Below are positions 29,048 through 39,580 of a stretch of 64,000 nucleotides of DNA, piece after piece. Numbering within the stretch: the stretch's first letter is position 1; the number at the start of each line of letters is the position of its first letter. The position numbers were made by a program, and so were the translations under genes. A model generated the notes under the pieces. The model did not search any database and had not been told where the DNA came from. It saw only the letters and a program-made list of their open reading frames with translations. The DNA is from Bradyrhizobium barranii subsp. apii (GTDB lineage: Bacteria > Pseudomonadota > Alphaproteobacteria > Rhizobiales > Xanthobacteraceae): NCBI RefSeq assembly GCF_011516635.5, contig NZ_CP096255.1:868001-932000 (forward strand), in the 5' to 3' direction.

Positions 29048-29198
29048 GATCGCCTCCATTTTCAGGGGAACTTTACCCTAACACCGTGCATATGGCCCTG
29101 GTTCAGACCGGATTTCGTCCATCCGCTAACCATGACGGAGATGTAACCCCGCGGGACAAGAAATTTGCTATGATTACAGGTGTAAATCGCCGGCCAAG

Positions 29199-30644
29199 AT
29201 GAAACTGAGCCTCAAGCGCCTGTTTGGGAGATCGATGACCGGGGGATTGGACCTGGCCGAAGCGCCCACCCCGCCTTCGCCGCGATCAGCGGCGCGGAAG
29301 ACGGCGCTCGTGTCTCTGGCGCTGGTGCTTGCGATTATCGGCGCGCTCGTCGGCGGCTACTACTTCGCGATGCGGCCGGTGACGTTGAAGATCGCGGTCG
29401 GTCCGGCCAATAGCGATGACCTCAAGGTGGTGCAGGCGCTGACGCAGGCGTTCGCGCAGCACAAGAGCTTTGTGCGGCTACGCCCGATCCAGACCGACGG
29501 TGCCACCGCCAGCGCCGATGCGCTCGCGGAAAACAAGGTCGATCTCGCCATCGTGCGCGGCGACGTCGACGTGCCGAAGAACGCGCAAGCCGTTGCGACC
29601 CTGCGCAAGAACGTCGTGGTGCTGTGGTCCGTGCCCGGCAAGGGCAAGAAGAAGGGCGCGAAGATCACCAAGATCGCGCAGCTCGCCGGCCATCGTGTCG
29701 GGGTGATCGGTCGAACCCAGGCCAACGTCAATTTGCTCAAGGTGATCCTCCAGCAATATGGCGTCGATCCCGCCAAGGTCGAGGTCATACAGTTCCCGGC
29801 CAATGAAGCCGCCGAGGCGATCAAGGCCCAGAAGGCCGATGCCTATCTCGCAGCCGGCCCCGTCAACAGCAAGATCACCTCGGATGCGATCGCGGCTTCC
29901 GCCAAGGACAGCGGCACGCCGACGTTCCTCGCGATCGATTCCGCGGACGCGATCGCGCAAAACCATCCCGTCTACGAAGCATCGGAGATTCCCGCCGGCA
30001 CCTATGGCGGCTCGCCCGATCGCCCCGATGACGAGGTCAAGACCATCAGCTTCTCGCACCACATCGTGGCGCGCAAAGGTGTGTCCGATACCACCATCGC
30101 AGCGTTCACGCGCCAGCTCTTCGCCGTGCGCCAGCAACTGGTGGCGGAATTCCCGATGGCGGCGAAGATCGAGACGCCCGACACCGACAAGGATGCGGTG
30201 ATCCCCGTGCATCCGGGCGCCGCCGCCTTCGTCGACGGCGAGGAAAAGACCTTCCTCGACAAGTACAGCGATTACATCTGGTGGACCCTGATGGCGCTCT
30301 CGGCGATGGGCTCGATCGGCGCCTGGTTCGCGGGCTACCTCAAGAAGGACGAGCGCGACAACAACAGCCATTTGCGCGACCGCCTGTTCGACCTGATCGC
30401 GGCGGCGCGCAAGAGCGAGACGACCGACGAGCTCGACCAGATGCAAACCGAGGCTGACGAAATCCTGCGCGACACGCTGCGCTGCTTCGATCACGGCGCG
30501 ATCGAAGAGGGCGGGCTCACCGCCATCAACATCGTGCTCGACCAGTTCCACGCCGCCGTCGCCGACCGCAAGGCCGTGCTGTTTGCCATGCCGCAAAGCC
30601 TGCAGCGCGCGGGCGCGCAATTCAGGGCCGCCGGCAACGCGTAA
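29199..30644 (+). CDS. TAXI family TRAP transporter receptor, membrane-anchored
   Basis: This 481-residue protein has an N-terminal membrane anchor (VSLALVLAIIGALVGGYYFA near 38-57) instead of a cleaved signal. The TAXI-type ligand domain follows (KIAVGPANSDDLKVVQALTQAF; LADLAIVRGD-like segment KVDLAIVRGDVDVP). A second membrane helix near 363-382 (IWWTLMALSAMGSIGAWFAGYL) precedes a cytoplasmic helical tail of about 100 residues. The two-helix layout is unusual for a solute-binding protein and suggests a sensory or tethered role. The ligand is unknown and no TRAP permease is adjacent. Confidence 0.82.
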   Translation: MKLSLKRLFGRSMTGGLDLAEAPTPPSPRSAARKTALVSLALVLAIIGALVGGYYFAMRPVTLKIAVGPANSDDLKVVQALTQAFAQHKSFVRLRPIQTDGATASADALAENKVDLAIVRGDVDVPKNAQAVATLRKNVVVLWSVPGKGKKKGAKITKIAQLAGHRVGVIGRTQANVNLLKVILQQYGVDPAKVEVIQFPANEAAEAIKAQKADAYLAAGPVNSKITSDAIAASAKDSGTPTFLAIDSADAIAQNHPVYEASEIPAGTYGGSPDRPDDEVKTISFSHHIVARKGVSDTTIAAFTRQLFAVRQQLVAEFPMAAKIETPDTDKDAVIPVHPGAAAFVDGEEKTFLDKYSDYIWWTLMALSAMGSIGAWFAGYLKKDERDNNSHLRDRLFDLIAAARKSETTDELDQMQTEADEILRDTLRCFDHGAIEEGGLTAINIVLDQFHAAVADRKAVLFAMPQSLQRAGAQFRAAGNA

Positions 30645-30694
30645 ACGCCTGCCGCGTTATTGCTGCGTCATACTGTCTCAGTATAGCTTTCGCT

Positions 30695-30772
30695 GTCATT
30701 CCGGAGCGCGCGCAGCGCGAATCCGGAATCTCGAGATTCCGGGTCCGGTCGTTCGGACCGTCCCGGAATGAC
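30695..30772. repeat. REP-like intergenic palindrome, copy 6
   Basis: GTCATTCCGG at the left and CCGGAATGAC at the right end close a hairpin; inner arms GGAATCTC / GAGATTCC and GGTCCG / CGGACC add further pairing. It separates the TAXI receptor gene from phoD on the same strand. Confidence 0.78.
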
Positions 30773-30809
30773 GACGCGAGATGCGCACGAGGCAAAAAGC
30801 GAAGCCGCC

Positions 30810-32351
30810 ATGAACATCAAATTCTCCCGCCGCCGCTTCCTCACCACCAGCGCCGGCGCACTCGGCGCGATCGCGATGCCCCATCTCTCGCGCGCGGCCG
30901 ACCGGCCGGCGGTTACGCATGGTGTGCAGTCCGGCGACGTCACGGTCGACGGTGGCGTGGTCTGGGCGCGCACTGACCGGCCATCGCAGATGCTGGTCGA
31001 GGTGGCCACGACCGAGTCCTTCAGGGATGCCCGCGTGCTGCCGCCGATCGCGGCGCTGCCGGAGAGCGACTTCACCGCGAAGATGCTGATCGAGAACCTG
31101 CCGGGCGGACAGGACATCTTCTATCGCGTCCGCTTTCGCGATCTCTCGCATACCGCGATCGAGGGCGAGCCGGTGATCGGCCGCTTCCGCACCGCGCCGG
31201 CCGACCGTCGCGACGTCAGCTTCGTCTGGGGCGGCGACGTCGCAGGGCAGGGCTGGGGCATCAATCCCGATGATGGCGGCATGTTCACCTTCTCCGCGAT
31301 GCGCAAGCATCGCCCGGATTTCTTCCTGCATTCCGGCGACACGATCTATGCCGACGGTCCGATCGAATCCGAGGTGAAGCTCGCCGACGGCAAGACCTGG
31401 AAGAACGTCACCATCCCCGAAAAGGCCAAGGTCGCCGAGACGCTGGACGAGTACCGCGCCGCGCACAAATACAATCTCACCGACGACAACGTCCGCGCCT
31501 TCAATGCCGAAGTGCCGATCTTCGTGCAGTGGGACGACCATGAAGTGACCAACAACTGGTCGCTGTCGAAGGAGTTGCCGGCGTCCTACAAGGTGCGCGA
31601 CATCTCCCTGCTGGCAGCCCGCGCCGGCCGCGCCTTTCACGAGATGTATCCGATGCGGGAGAGCATCGTTGAGCCGGGCCGCGTCTATCGCCAGATCTCC
31701 TACGGCCCGCATCTCGACGTATTCGTGCTCGACGAGCGCAGCTATCGCGGCCCGAACGGCGCCAATCTCGAAACCGCTTACGGGCCCGCGAGCTATTTTC
31801 TCGGCCCGGACCAGATCGCCTGGCTCAAGCGCGGCCTTCTGAATTCGCGTGCGACTTGGAAGGTGATCGCCTCCGACATGCCTATCAGTCTCGTCGTATC
31901 GGACACGCCGAAGGGCGGATCGGAAGCCATTGCGCAGGGCGACGGCCCGGTGCGCGGCCGCGAGTTCGAGATCGCCGACATCCTGCGCTTCATCAAGATG
32001 GCGCCGATCAACAACACGGTGTGGCTGACCGCGGACGTGCATTACGCCGCCGCGCATTATTACGATCCGAACAAGGCGCAATTCCAGGAGTTCGAGCCGT
32101 TCTGGGAATTCGTCTCCGGCCCGCTACATGCGGGCACCTTCGGTCCGAACGCCCTCGACAACACCTTTGGGCCCGAGGTGCGCTTCGTCAAAGCGCCGGG
32201 CAAGGACAACCAGAACCTGCCGCCGTCTGCGGGCATGCAGTTCTTCGGTCACGTCAAGATCGACGGCGCATCCGGCCAGATGACGGTGACCTTGCGCGAC
32301 CGCGCCGACGTCGCGCTGTGGTCGACCACGCTCGATCCGAAATTTGCCTGA
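30810..32351 (+). CDS. phoD: Alkaline phosphatase D (PhoD family), Tat-exported
   Basis: This 513-residue protein begins with a twin-arginine signal (NIKFSRRRFLTTSAGALG). It continues with the PhoD domains: a short N-terminal fibronectin-like part and a metallophosphoesterase core. Motifs VTHGVQSGDVT, FLHSGDTIYADG, QWDDHEVTNNW and TADVHYAAAHYY carry the metal ligands. PhoD hydrolyses phosphate mono- and diesters, needs Ca and Fe, and is exported folded. ATG 30810 is chosen because earlier in-frame codons lie in the preceding repeat. The gene stands alone. Confidence 0.9.
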   Translation: MNIKFSRRRFLTTSAGALGAIAMPHLSRAADRPAVTHGVQSGDVTVDGGVVWARTDRPSQMLVEVATTESFRDARVLPPIAALPESDFTAKMLIENLPGGQDIFYRVRFRDLSHTAIEGEPVIGRFRTAPADRRDVSFVWGGDVAGQGWGINPDDGGMFTFSAMRKHRPDFFLHSGDTIYADGPIESEVKLADGKTWKNVTIPEKAKVAETLDEYRAAHKYNLTDDNVRAFNAEVPIFVQWDDHEVTNNWSLSKELPASYKVRDISLLAARAGRAFHEMYPMRESIVEPGRVYRQISYGPHLDVFVLDERSYRGPNGANLETAYGPASYFLGPDQIAWLKRGLLNSRATWKVIASDMPISLVVSDTPKGGSEAIAQGDGPVRGREFEIADILRFIKMAPINNTVWLTADVHYAAAHYYDPNKAQFQEFEPFWEFVSGPLHAGTFGPNALDNTFGPEVRFVKAPGKDNQNLPPSAGMQFFGHVKIDGASGQMTVTLRDRADVALWSTTLDPKFA

Positions 32352-32375
32352 AGCCGGGAGAACGCCGACGGGCGT

Positions 32376-32783
32376 TCAGGCGCCGCGCGAGCGCAGCGCG
32401 GCCTCCAGCGCTTCGCTCGAGCACGGCTTTTGCAACCGCGGCCGCGTCTTGAATTCGGGAGCGATCCGATCCTCGGCACCGTAGCCCGTCACGAAGACGA
32501 AGGGAATCTGCGCAGCCGCCAGCCGGTCGGCGACGGCAAAGCTTTTCTCGCGGCCGAGCTCGACGTCGAGTAGCGCGAAATCCGGCGCGCGCGCTGCGAT
32601 CGCCGCCAGCGCCTGCGCCACCGACCCCACGGTGCGTACGCTCCTCACGCCAAATCCGAGCAGGCGATCCTCGAAATCGATCGCAATGATCGGATCGTCC
32701 TCAACGATCAGAACATCGGCGGGCATGCCGGTCGAGCCGTCCGGGGGAGCAGGTATCATGATGGTGGATATCGAGGGCTGCAT
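32376..32783 (-). CDS. Single-domain response regulator
   Basis: This roughly 135-residue protein is a lone receiver domain. VLIVEDDPIIAIDFE carries the acidic pair, ALLDVELG carries the phosphorylatable Asp, FVFVTGYG has the conserved Thr, and QKPCSSEALE has the conserved Lys-Pro. There is no DNA-binding output domain. Several starts are possible (32783, 32759, 32726); 32783 is favoured by a GGTAAGAA site upstream. It is divergent from the Crp/Fnr gene and no kinase is adjacent. Confidence 0.85.
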   Translation of the reverse strand: MQPSISTIMIPAPPDGSTGMPADVLIVEDDPIIAIDFEDRLLGFGVRSVRTVGSVAQALAAIAARAPDFALLDVELGREKSFAVADRLAAAQIPFVFVTGYGAEDRIAPEFKTRPRLQKPCSSEALEAALRSRGA

Positions 32784-32946
32784 GTTCTTACCGATCGAGG
32801 ACAGCCTCATCCCGACGCCTGCGCCCAGCGCATCGGAGGGTTCCCGGAACGAAACTCACCACAGAACAGTTTTCACGTCTGTCCACTTGTGCACACAGCC
32901 CATGATCGGACCTCGCTAGTGTTGAAAGGAGAGCAGGGGATTTACG

Positions 32947-33723
32947 ATGGACGCGCGTATCAGCAAGACAACCGAAGTCGGTAGCCGGCCGGCCAACAAT
33001 CTGCTGCGGCGCTTGAGTCCGGCTGACTACGCGCTGCTGGCACCGCACGTCACCCTGGACACCGCCGGGCCCAACGAGCTGCTCTACAGTCCCGGCGACG
33101 ATGTCCAGGTCGTGCACTTTCCCTGCGGGCCGTCGCTCGCGACATTTCTCGTTCCCAATGAGGACGGCCGCGACGTCGAGACCATCCTGGTCGGCCGCGA
33201 AGGCGCAGTGGGCGGCATCGTCAGCGAGGGATTTTTGCCGGCCTATACCCGCATCTGCGTGAAATTCGGCGGACCATTCGCGCGCATTCACGTCGCCAAG
33301 CTGGACGCTGCCAAGATGCGCTCGGCCTCGCTGCGCAACATCTTCGCCCGCTATGCCGACTGCATGCTGGCGCAGATGTTCCAGTCCACCGCCTGCAACG
33401 CCATCCACTCCATCGAGCAGCGTACGGCGAAGTGGATCATTGCGGCGATGGAGCGGACCGGCGACGAGAGCAGCGTGCCGCTGACGCATGAGCAGCTCGC
33501 GACGCTGCTCGGGGTCGGCCGCAGCTATGCGAGCCGCGTGCTCCAGTCGTTCAAGGCCGAGGGCGTGCTCGATACAAGACGCGGCGCGATCCTGGTCCGC
33601 AATCTCGACGGCCTGCGCCTGCGCGCCTGCCTGTGCAACGACGCGGTGAAGATGCACTTCGAGGAGGTGCTGCGCGGGGTCTATCCGACCGAGGAGACCA
33701 GCCCCGGCTCGGCGCAGGGCTGA
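32947..33723 (+). CDS. Crp/Fnr family transcriptional regulator
   Basis: This 258-residue regulator has a cyclic-nucleotide-binding-type beta-barrel (ELLYSPGDDVQVVHFPCGPSLATF region, about 36-60), a dimerisation helix, and a C-terminal helix-turn-helix. The HTH sequence includes LTHEQLATLLGVGRSYASRVLQSFKAEGVL near 180-209. No cysteine quartet of oxygen-sensing Fnr type is seen at the N-terminus. The effector is unknown. It is divergent from the response regulator, suggesting a shared promoter region. Confidence 0.88.
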   Translation: MDARISKTTEVGSRPANNLLRRLSPADYALLAPHVTLDTAGPNELLYSPGDDVQVVHFPCGPSLATFLVPNEDGRDVETILVGREGAVGGIVSEGFLPAYTRICVKFGGPFARIHVAKLDAAKMRSASLRNIFARYADCMLAQMFQSTACNAIHSIEQRTAKWIIAAMERTGDESSVPLTHEQLATLLGVGRSYASRVLQSFKAEGVLDTRRGAILVRNLDGLRLRACLCNDAVKMHFEEVLRGVYPTEETSPGSAQG

Positions 33724-34013
33724 TCGAGGCCCCGTCCCCGAGCAAAGGCCGGTTTGGTGCTGGATTTACCCTAACCCCCGGAGATTCCCGGACAAAATTC
33801 AGTCAACCAACCAGCAAAGAACACATTGTTTTTTTGGCGGTTTTTGCATATATTGCGCCGCAACGCGTAGGGTGCCTGGTCGAGATGGCCGGGCGGCCCT
33901 TTTTGGGCGGAAAGCGCCCGTTTCCAGTCTTCCAGCGTTGTTTCGAGAAGAGGTCCCGGTCCGACCGGCGAGATCGCGCTTAACCCATTGTCCGACCGCA
34001 AAGAAGCTCACTC

Positions 34014-35840
<1,827 letters not shown>

Positions 35841-35860
35841 GCCGCTCCACACCGTAGTGC

Positions 35861-35951
35861 CGTAGGGTGGGCCAAGCGTAGCGGGCCCACCACTTGAAAT
35901 CCCGGTCGGCAATGGTGGGCACGGCGCAAGAGCGCCTTTGCCCACCCTACG
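35861..35951. repeat. REP-like intergenic palindrome, copy 7
   Basis: CGTAGGGTGGGC with AAGCGTAGCGGGCCCACCA faces its inverted copy TGGTGGGCACGGCGCAAGAGCGCC and ends GCCCACCCTACG. It follows the typA stop by 20 bases and may serve as the typA 3' end. Sequence differs from the GTCAT-type copies, so it is a second subfamily. Confidence 0.72.
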
Positions 35952-36056
35952 AAGGTGGATCACTCGCCCCAGTGCACAACGTGCGCACAAGGCGGGTGAT
36001 GACAGCTCACTTTGTGGTGGCTTCAGCGCTCTTCGCGAACGTGCTAGAGCCCGCCC

Positions 36057-37304
36057 ATGACCTCCCTGCCCTCCTCCGTCAACGTCGCGATCATCGGCGC
36101 CGGCTCAGCCGGCCTCGGCGCGGCGCATGCGCTGGCTGGCTCCGGCCTCTCCGTGATCGTGCTGGAGGCGCGCGACCGGATTGGCGGACGTGCCTGGACC
36201 GTGCAGGCCTCGCCTGAGGTGACCTTCGACGTCGGCTGCGGCTGGCTGCATTCGGCCGACAAGAATTCCTTCGTCGGAATCGCCAAGCAGCTCGGCTTCG
36301 AGGTCAACAAGGACCTGCCGCCCTGGCGCGAGCGCGCCTTCGGCAACGCGTTTCCGCAGGCCGAGCGCGACGATTTCATGCGCGCGATGGACGCATTCTA
36401 CGAGCGCCTGTGGCAGGCCGCGCAAAAGGGCAAGGACGAGCCCGCGAGCCTGAGCCTCGATCCGGGCAATCGCTGGAATCCCATGATCGACGCGGTCTCG
36501 ACCTACATCAACGGCTGCGAACTGAAGGACATGTCGACGTTGGACTGGGACGCCTACGAAGACAGCGACCTCAACTGGCGCGTCCGCCGTGGCTATGGCG
36601 CGCTGGTCGCGGCCTATGGCGCCCCCTGCCCGGTGGCCTTGGGCTGCAATGTCACGCTGATCGAACATTCCGGCCAGCGCCTCCGCATCGAGACGTCGCA
36701 GGGTGCGCTGACCGCCGACAAGGTGATCGTCACCGTTCCGACCAATCTCATCGCCGATGAGGCGATCCGCTTCTCACCGCCGCTCCCGGGCAAGGTCGAT
36801 GCGGCGGCCGGCCTGCCGCTCGGCGTCGACGACAAGGTGACGCTGGCGCTCGACGATGCAGAAACCTTCCCGAAAGAGGGCAATCTGCGCGGCGCCACCA
36901 TGCGCACCGAGATGGGCACCTATCACATCCGCCCGTTCGGCCAGCCCTGCATCGAGGGCTTTTTCGGCGGCAGCTTTGCCCGCGAGCTGGAAGACGCCGG
37001 CGACGGCGCCATCGCCGCGCACAGCATCGACGAGATCGCAGGCTTCCTCGGCAACGACATCAGGCGAAAGCTCAAGCCGCTCTACGAGTCGCGCTGGGCC
37101 CACGACCCCTTCGCGAGAGGATCGTATTCACACGCACTGCCAGGGCACGCTGGAGACCGCGCGGTGCTGGCAGCGCCGATGGATGGGCGGCTGTTCTTCG
37201 CGGGAGAAGCGACGTCGCCAAGCTTCTTCACGACGGCGCATGGCGCCAGGGACAGCGGGGAGCGCGCGGCGAAGCAAGTGCTGGCGGCTTCAGGCAAGCG
37301 CTAA
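36057..37304 (+). CDS. Flavin-containing amine oxidase family protein
   Basis: This 415-residue FAD enzyme has the Rossmann motif GAGSAGLGAA near 14-23 and the downstream VLEARDRIGGRAWTV motif typical of amine oxidases. A C-terminal FAD-contact region is seen in LFFAGEATSPSFFTTAHGARDSGERAA. The substrate may be a polyamine or an aromatic amine; the pocket residues cannot be judged by eye. It is convergent with the DCC protein gene. Confidence 0.88.
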   Translation: MTSLPSSVNVAIIGAGSAGLGAAHALAGSGLSVIVLEARDRIGGRAWTVQASPEVTFDVGCGWLHSADKNSFVGIAKQLGFEVNKDLPPWRERAFGNAFPQAERDDFMRAMDAFYERLWQAAQKGKDEPASLSLDPGNRWNPMIDAVSTYINGCELKDMSTLDWDAYEDSDLNWRVRRGYGALVAAYGAPCPVALGCNVTLIEHSGQRLRIETSQGALTADKVIVTVPTNLIADEAIRFSPPLPGKVDAAAGLPLGVDDKVTLALDDAETFPKEGNLRGATMRTEMGTYHIRPFGQPCIEGFFGGSFARELEDAGDGAIAAHSIDEIAGFLGNDIRRKLKPLYESRWAHDPFARGSYSHALPGHAGDRAVLAAPMDGRLFFAGEATSPSFFTTAHGARDSGERAAKQVLAASGKR

Positions 37305-37316
37305 CCGCGAGCTACG

Positions 37317-37724
37317 TCACTCAATCACCCGCGCCCGCAATTCGGCATCGGGCACAAAGCACGCATCATACTTCCCGAAGATGCGGTAGCGGTTGCGCGC
37401 GATGAGGCTGTACACGGGGTCTCGTAGCAGCTTTGGCACGGCGAACAACGCGCGCACCCAACGCCATCCCGGCAGATGCGACAGCACGGTCAGCGCGGCG
37501 TCGGACTTCATAAAGACCTCTCCGTCATGAACCACGGCATTGGTGTCGGGATCGTCAGGATCGATGCCAAACGTACGTGCAAGCCGCGCCCCGTAATCCG
37601 ACTGGATCGGCGTGAAGCGAAACCGCCTCGCCGTGTCGCGCTTGGCGACGAAGCGGACCCAGCGCGAGCAGAAGATGCAGACGCCGTCGAACAGGATCAC
37701 GTCATCGTCGGGCCATTTGCTCAT
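37317..37724 (-). CDS. DCC family thiol-disulfide oxidoreductase-like protein
   Basis: This 135-residue protein has the DCC signature DGVCIFCSRWVRF near residues 14-26, with a CxxC pair, and a conserved hydrophobic core ending RDPVYSLIARNRYRIFGK. Such proteins resemble thioredoxins and are often near membrane SDR/DoxX genes, as here. ATG 37724 is chosen over an upstream start because the earlier region runs towards the 44-nt palindrome. It is the last gene of a minus-strand cluster with a hydrolase, DUF2269 and SDR-DoxX. Confidence 0.88.
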   Translation of the reverse strand: MSKWPDDDVILFDGVCIFCSRWVRFVAKRDTARRFRFTPIQSDYGARLARTFGIDPDDPDTNAVVHDGEVFMKSDAALTVLSHLPGWRWVRALFAVPKLLRDPVYSLIARNRYRIFGKYDACFVPDAELRARVIE

Positions 37725-37741
37725 CAGTCTCTCTATCTTAC

Positions 37742-37785
37742 GCGTTTTCTTCACGCGAACCGGGATCCACTTCGCTCGAAAACGC
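37742..37785 (-). repeat. 44-nt palindromic repeat, copy 1
   Basis: In minus orientation it reads GCGTTTTC, then GAGCGAAG, ending GAAGAAAACGC, with outer arms GCGTTTTC / GAAAACGC and inner arms GCGAA / TTCGC. It differs at one base from the copy at 46936-46979. Its first base touches the stop codon (TAG) of the SDR-DoxX gene. The outer arm resembles the IS630 terminal repeat (GAGCGTTTTCC). Confidence 0.85.
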
Positions 37786-39104
37786 TAGCGATTATCCAGC
37801 ATCAGCAGCGCGACCAGCATCAGCACGATGGCCGGCCCTGTCTTCACCAGCGCGCCGAGCGGCTCGACCCAGAGGTCGGGCGTGAGGACTGCCGCGCCGA
37901 CCATATAGCCGAGCGAAGCGACGATGCCTCCGACCAAACCGATCGCCGCGGTGCGGCGGAAGGCGATCAGCATGCCGATGCTCATGTCCATCAGGCTGGT
38001 GCCGATGGTGATGGGATCGACCAGCGCGGGCGGGAAGTTGTGCGCACTCAAAATTCCGGCGGCGGCGCGGTAGGAGACGAACAGCGCGATGAAGCCGGAG
38101 ACGAGCCAGAACGCGACCAGGCTGGCGAAGATCAGGGCCTTGATCAGGAACAGCCGCGCGAACCATTTGTCCTGGATGGTGGCGGGATGGCGCCCGATCG
38201 TATCCATCAGAGTCTTCGGCGCGATGCCCGTGGCGGCAATCCATGCCGATGGATCGCCGGTCACGCCGCGGCGCAGCTCGGCGATGGCGCTGGAGCGCAT
38301 CGGCGGCATCCAGCCGAGATAATTGGCGAGATCGCCGATCTTCGCGCCGAGATCGAGCATGAAGGACGGCATCGCGAGGCGCGGCCAGCCGGCCGTGCCG
38401 AAGGCGTGGCGGAACTGTTTGATGACGCCGGCCATAGTGACCGGCTCGGCCTGCATCAGGTCCCACGTCACGGCTTTGACGGAGGCGTCGTCGATATCGC
38501 GCGCGGCGAGCCAGGCGATGGTGGCCGAAATGTCCTCGACTGCGACGGACTGGAATGGCGTCGACATCTCCTTCTGCGGCAGGTCGAGCGGGAAGGCGGC
38601 GAGCGCACGCAGCATGGCGCTGCCGCCATAGGCTGACGGCGCGATGACGAAGCCGGGCCGCAGGATCGCGTGGGGAATGCCGGAGGCTGCAATCAGGCGT
38701 TCGGCCTCGCGCTTGGTCGTCGCGAAGGCGGTGCGATCCGCCTCCGTGGTCCCGGGGATCGAGATGTGCACCAGCCGGATCGCGCGGCCGCTGTCGGCGA
38801 TCGCCTCAAGCAGGCGCGCGACGAAATCGCGATGCACCGCGCCGGTGTCGCTGCCGGGACCGTCCTGGAGCACACCGAGACAGTTCACGACGACGTCGAC
38901 GGCGTGCTCGCTGAAAAGGCGCACCAGCGCGGCTGCACCAAGCGACAGGATCGGCTGCTCGATGTCCAGCGCGCTCATCTTCTGCGCGGGCGACAGGCTG
39001 CGTGCGACGCCGACCACGCGAAATCCCCGCACGCGCAGATCGTCGGTGACGAAGCGCCCGATCAGGCCGGAGGCGCCGAGCACCAAAACAGTTTGCTGGG
39101 TCAT
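37785..39104 (-). CDS. SDR-like NAD(P)-binding protein fused to DoxX-like membrane domain
   Basis: This 439-residue fusion has an N-terminal atypical Rossmann domain (VLVLGASGLIGRFV near 6-19) and a C-terminal membrane domain of about four helices (from about residue 310) like DoxX-family proteins. The N-terminal part resembles NAD(P)H-binding and complex I assembly-type SDRs. The stop codon TAG abuts a 44-nt palindrome, so the C-terminus may have been set by that insertion. It follows DUF2269 with 8 bases between stop and start. Confidence 0.85.
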   Translation of the reverse strand: MTQQTVLVLGASGLIGRFVTDDLRVRGFRVVGVARSLSPAQKMSALDIEQPILSLGAAALVRLFSEHAVDVVVNCLGVLQDGPGSDTGAVHRDFVARLLEAIADSGRAIRLVHISIPGTTEADRTAFATTKREAERLIAASGIPHAILRPGFVIAPSAYGGSAMLRALAAFPLDLPQKEMSTPFQSVAVEDISATIAWLAARDIDDASVKAVTWDLMQAEPVTMAGVIKQFRHAFGTAGWPRLAMPSFMLDLGAKIGDLANYLGWMPPMRSSAIAELRRGVTGDPSAWIAATGIAPKTLMDTIGRHPATIQDKWFARLFLIKALIFASLVAFWLVSGFIALFVSYRAAAGILSAHNFPPALVDPITIGTSLMDMSIGMLIAFRRTAAIGLVGGIVASLGYMVGAAVLTPDLWVEPLGALVKTGPAIVLMLVALLMLDNR

Positions 39105-39112
39105 CGCATCTC

Positions 39113-39580
39113 TCAAAACGGTTTCGCGATCATCAGCCACAGGATCAACATCGTCGCGCCGAAGCCGGGGAAACCGAACGCGAACCAGCGGCGGTAGAGC
39201 ACGAAGTAGCGTTCAGGCAGAGCGCCGCGCTGCTCGGCCGCCTTGCGCGCGAGATCTCGCATCTCGATCTGCATGAAGACGACGGGGACCCAGAACAGGC
39301 CCGCAAAGACGTAGAGCCCAAGCGAGGCCAGCAGCCAGCGTTCCGTGATCGGCATGGCCGAAAGCATCATCAGCACGCCGCCCGTCACCGGCTGCAGGAT
39401 CACGGCCGACAGCGTGAAGATCGCGTCCGCAATCACCACCACCGAAGCGGTGCGCGCGATGAATTCGGCGTCGTTCGTGCGATGCGCCATCAGCATGAAG
39501 AAGGCGATGCCGGTGCCGGTGCCGAGAATGACGATGGCGCCCAGCACATGGAGGTACTTGACCAGGAGATACAGCGTCAT
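39113..39580 (-). CDS. DUF2269 family membrane protein
   Basis: This 155-residue protein has four hydrophobic helices and begins MTLYLLVKYLHVLGAIVILGTGTGIAFFM, the DUF2269 start. The motif HVLGAI and the later YRRWFAFGFPGF are typical. No function is known; the family is often beside SDR/DoxX genes. Its ATG overlaps the stop of the upstream hydrolase gene (ATGA at 39577-39580), so the two are translationally coupled. Confidence 0.9.
   Translation of the reverse strand: MTLYLLVKYLHVLGAIVILGTGTGIAFFMLMAHRTNDAEFIARTASVVVIADAIFTLSAVILQPVTGGVLMMLSAMPITERWLLASLGLYVFAGLFWVPVVFMQIEMRDLARKAAEQRGALPERYFVLYRRWFAFGFPGFGATMLILWLMIAKPF

Noticed and set aside
33724..34013. Small RNA or gene between the Crp/Fnr regulator and typA
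   Set aside because: Short GC hairpins are present but without a T-run terminator or coding frame; more likely the typA leader.
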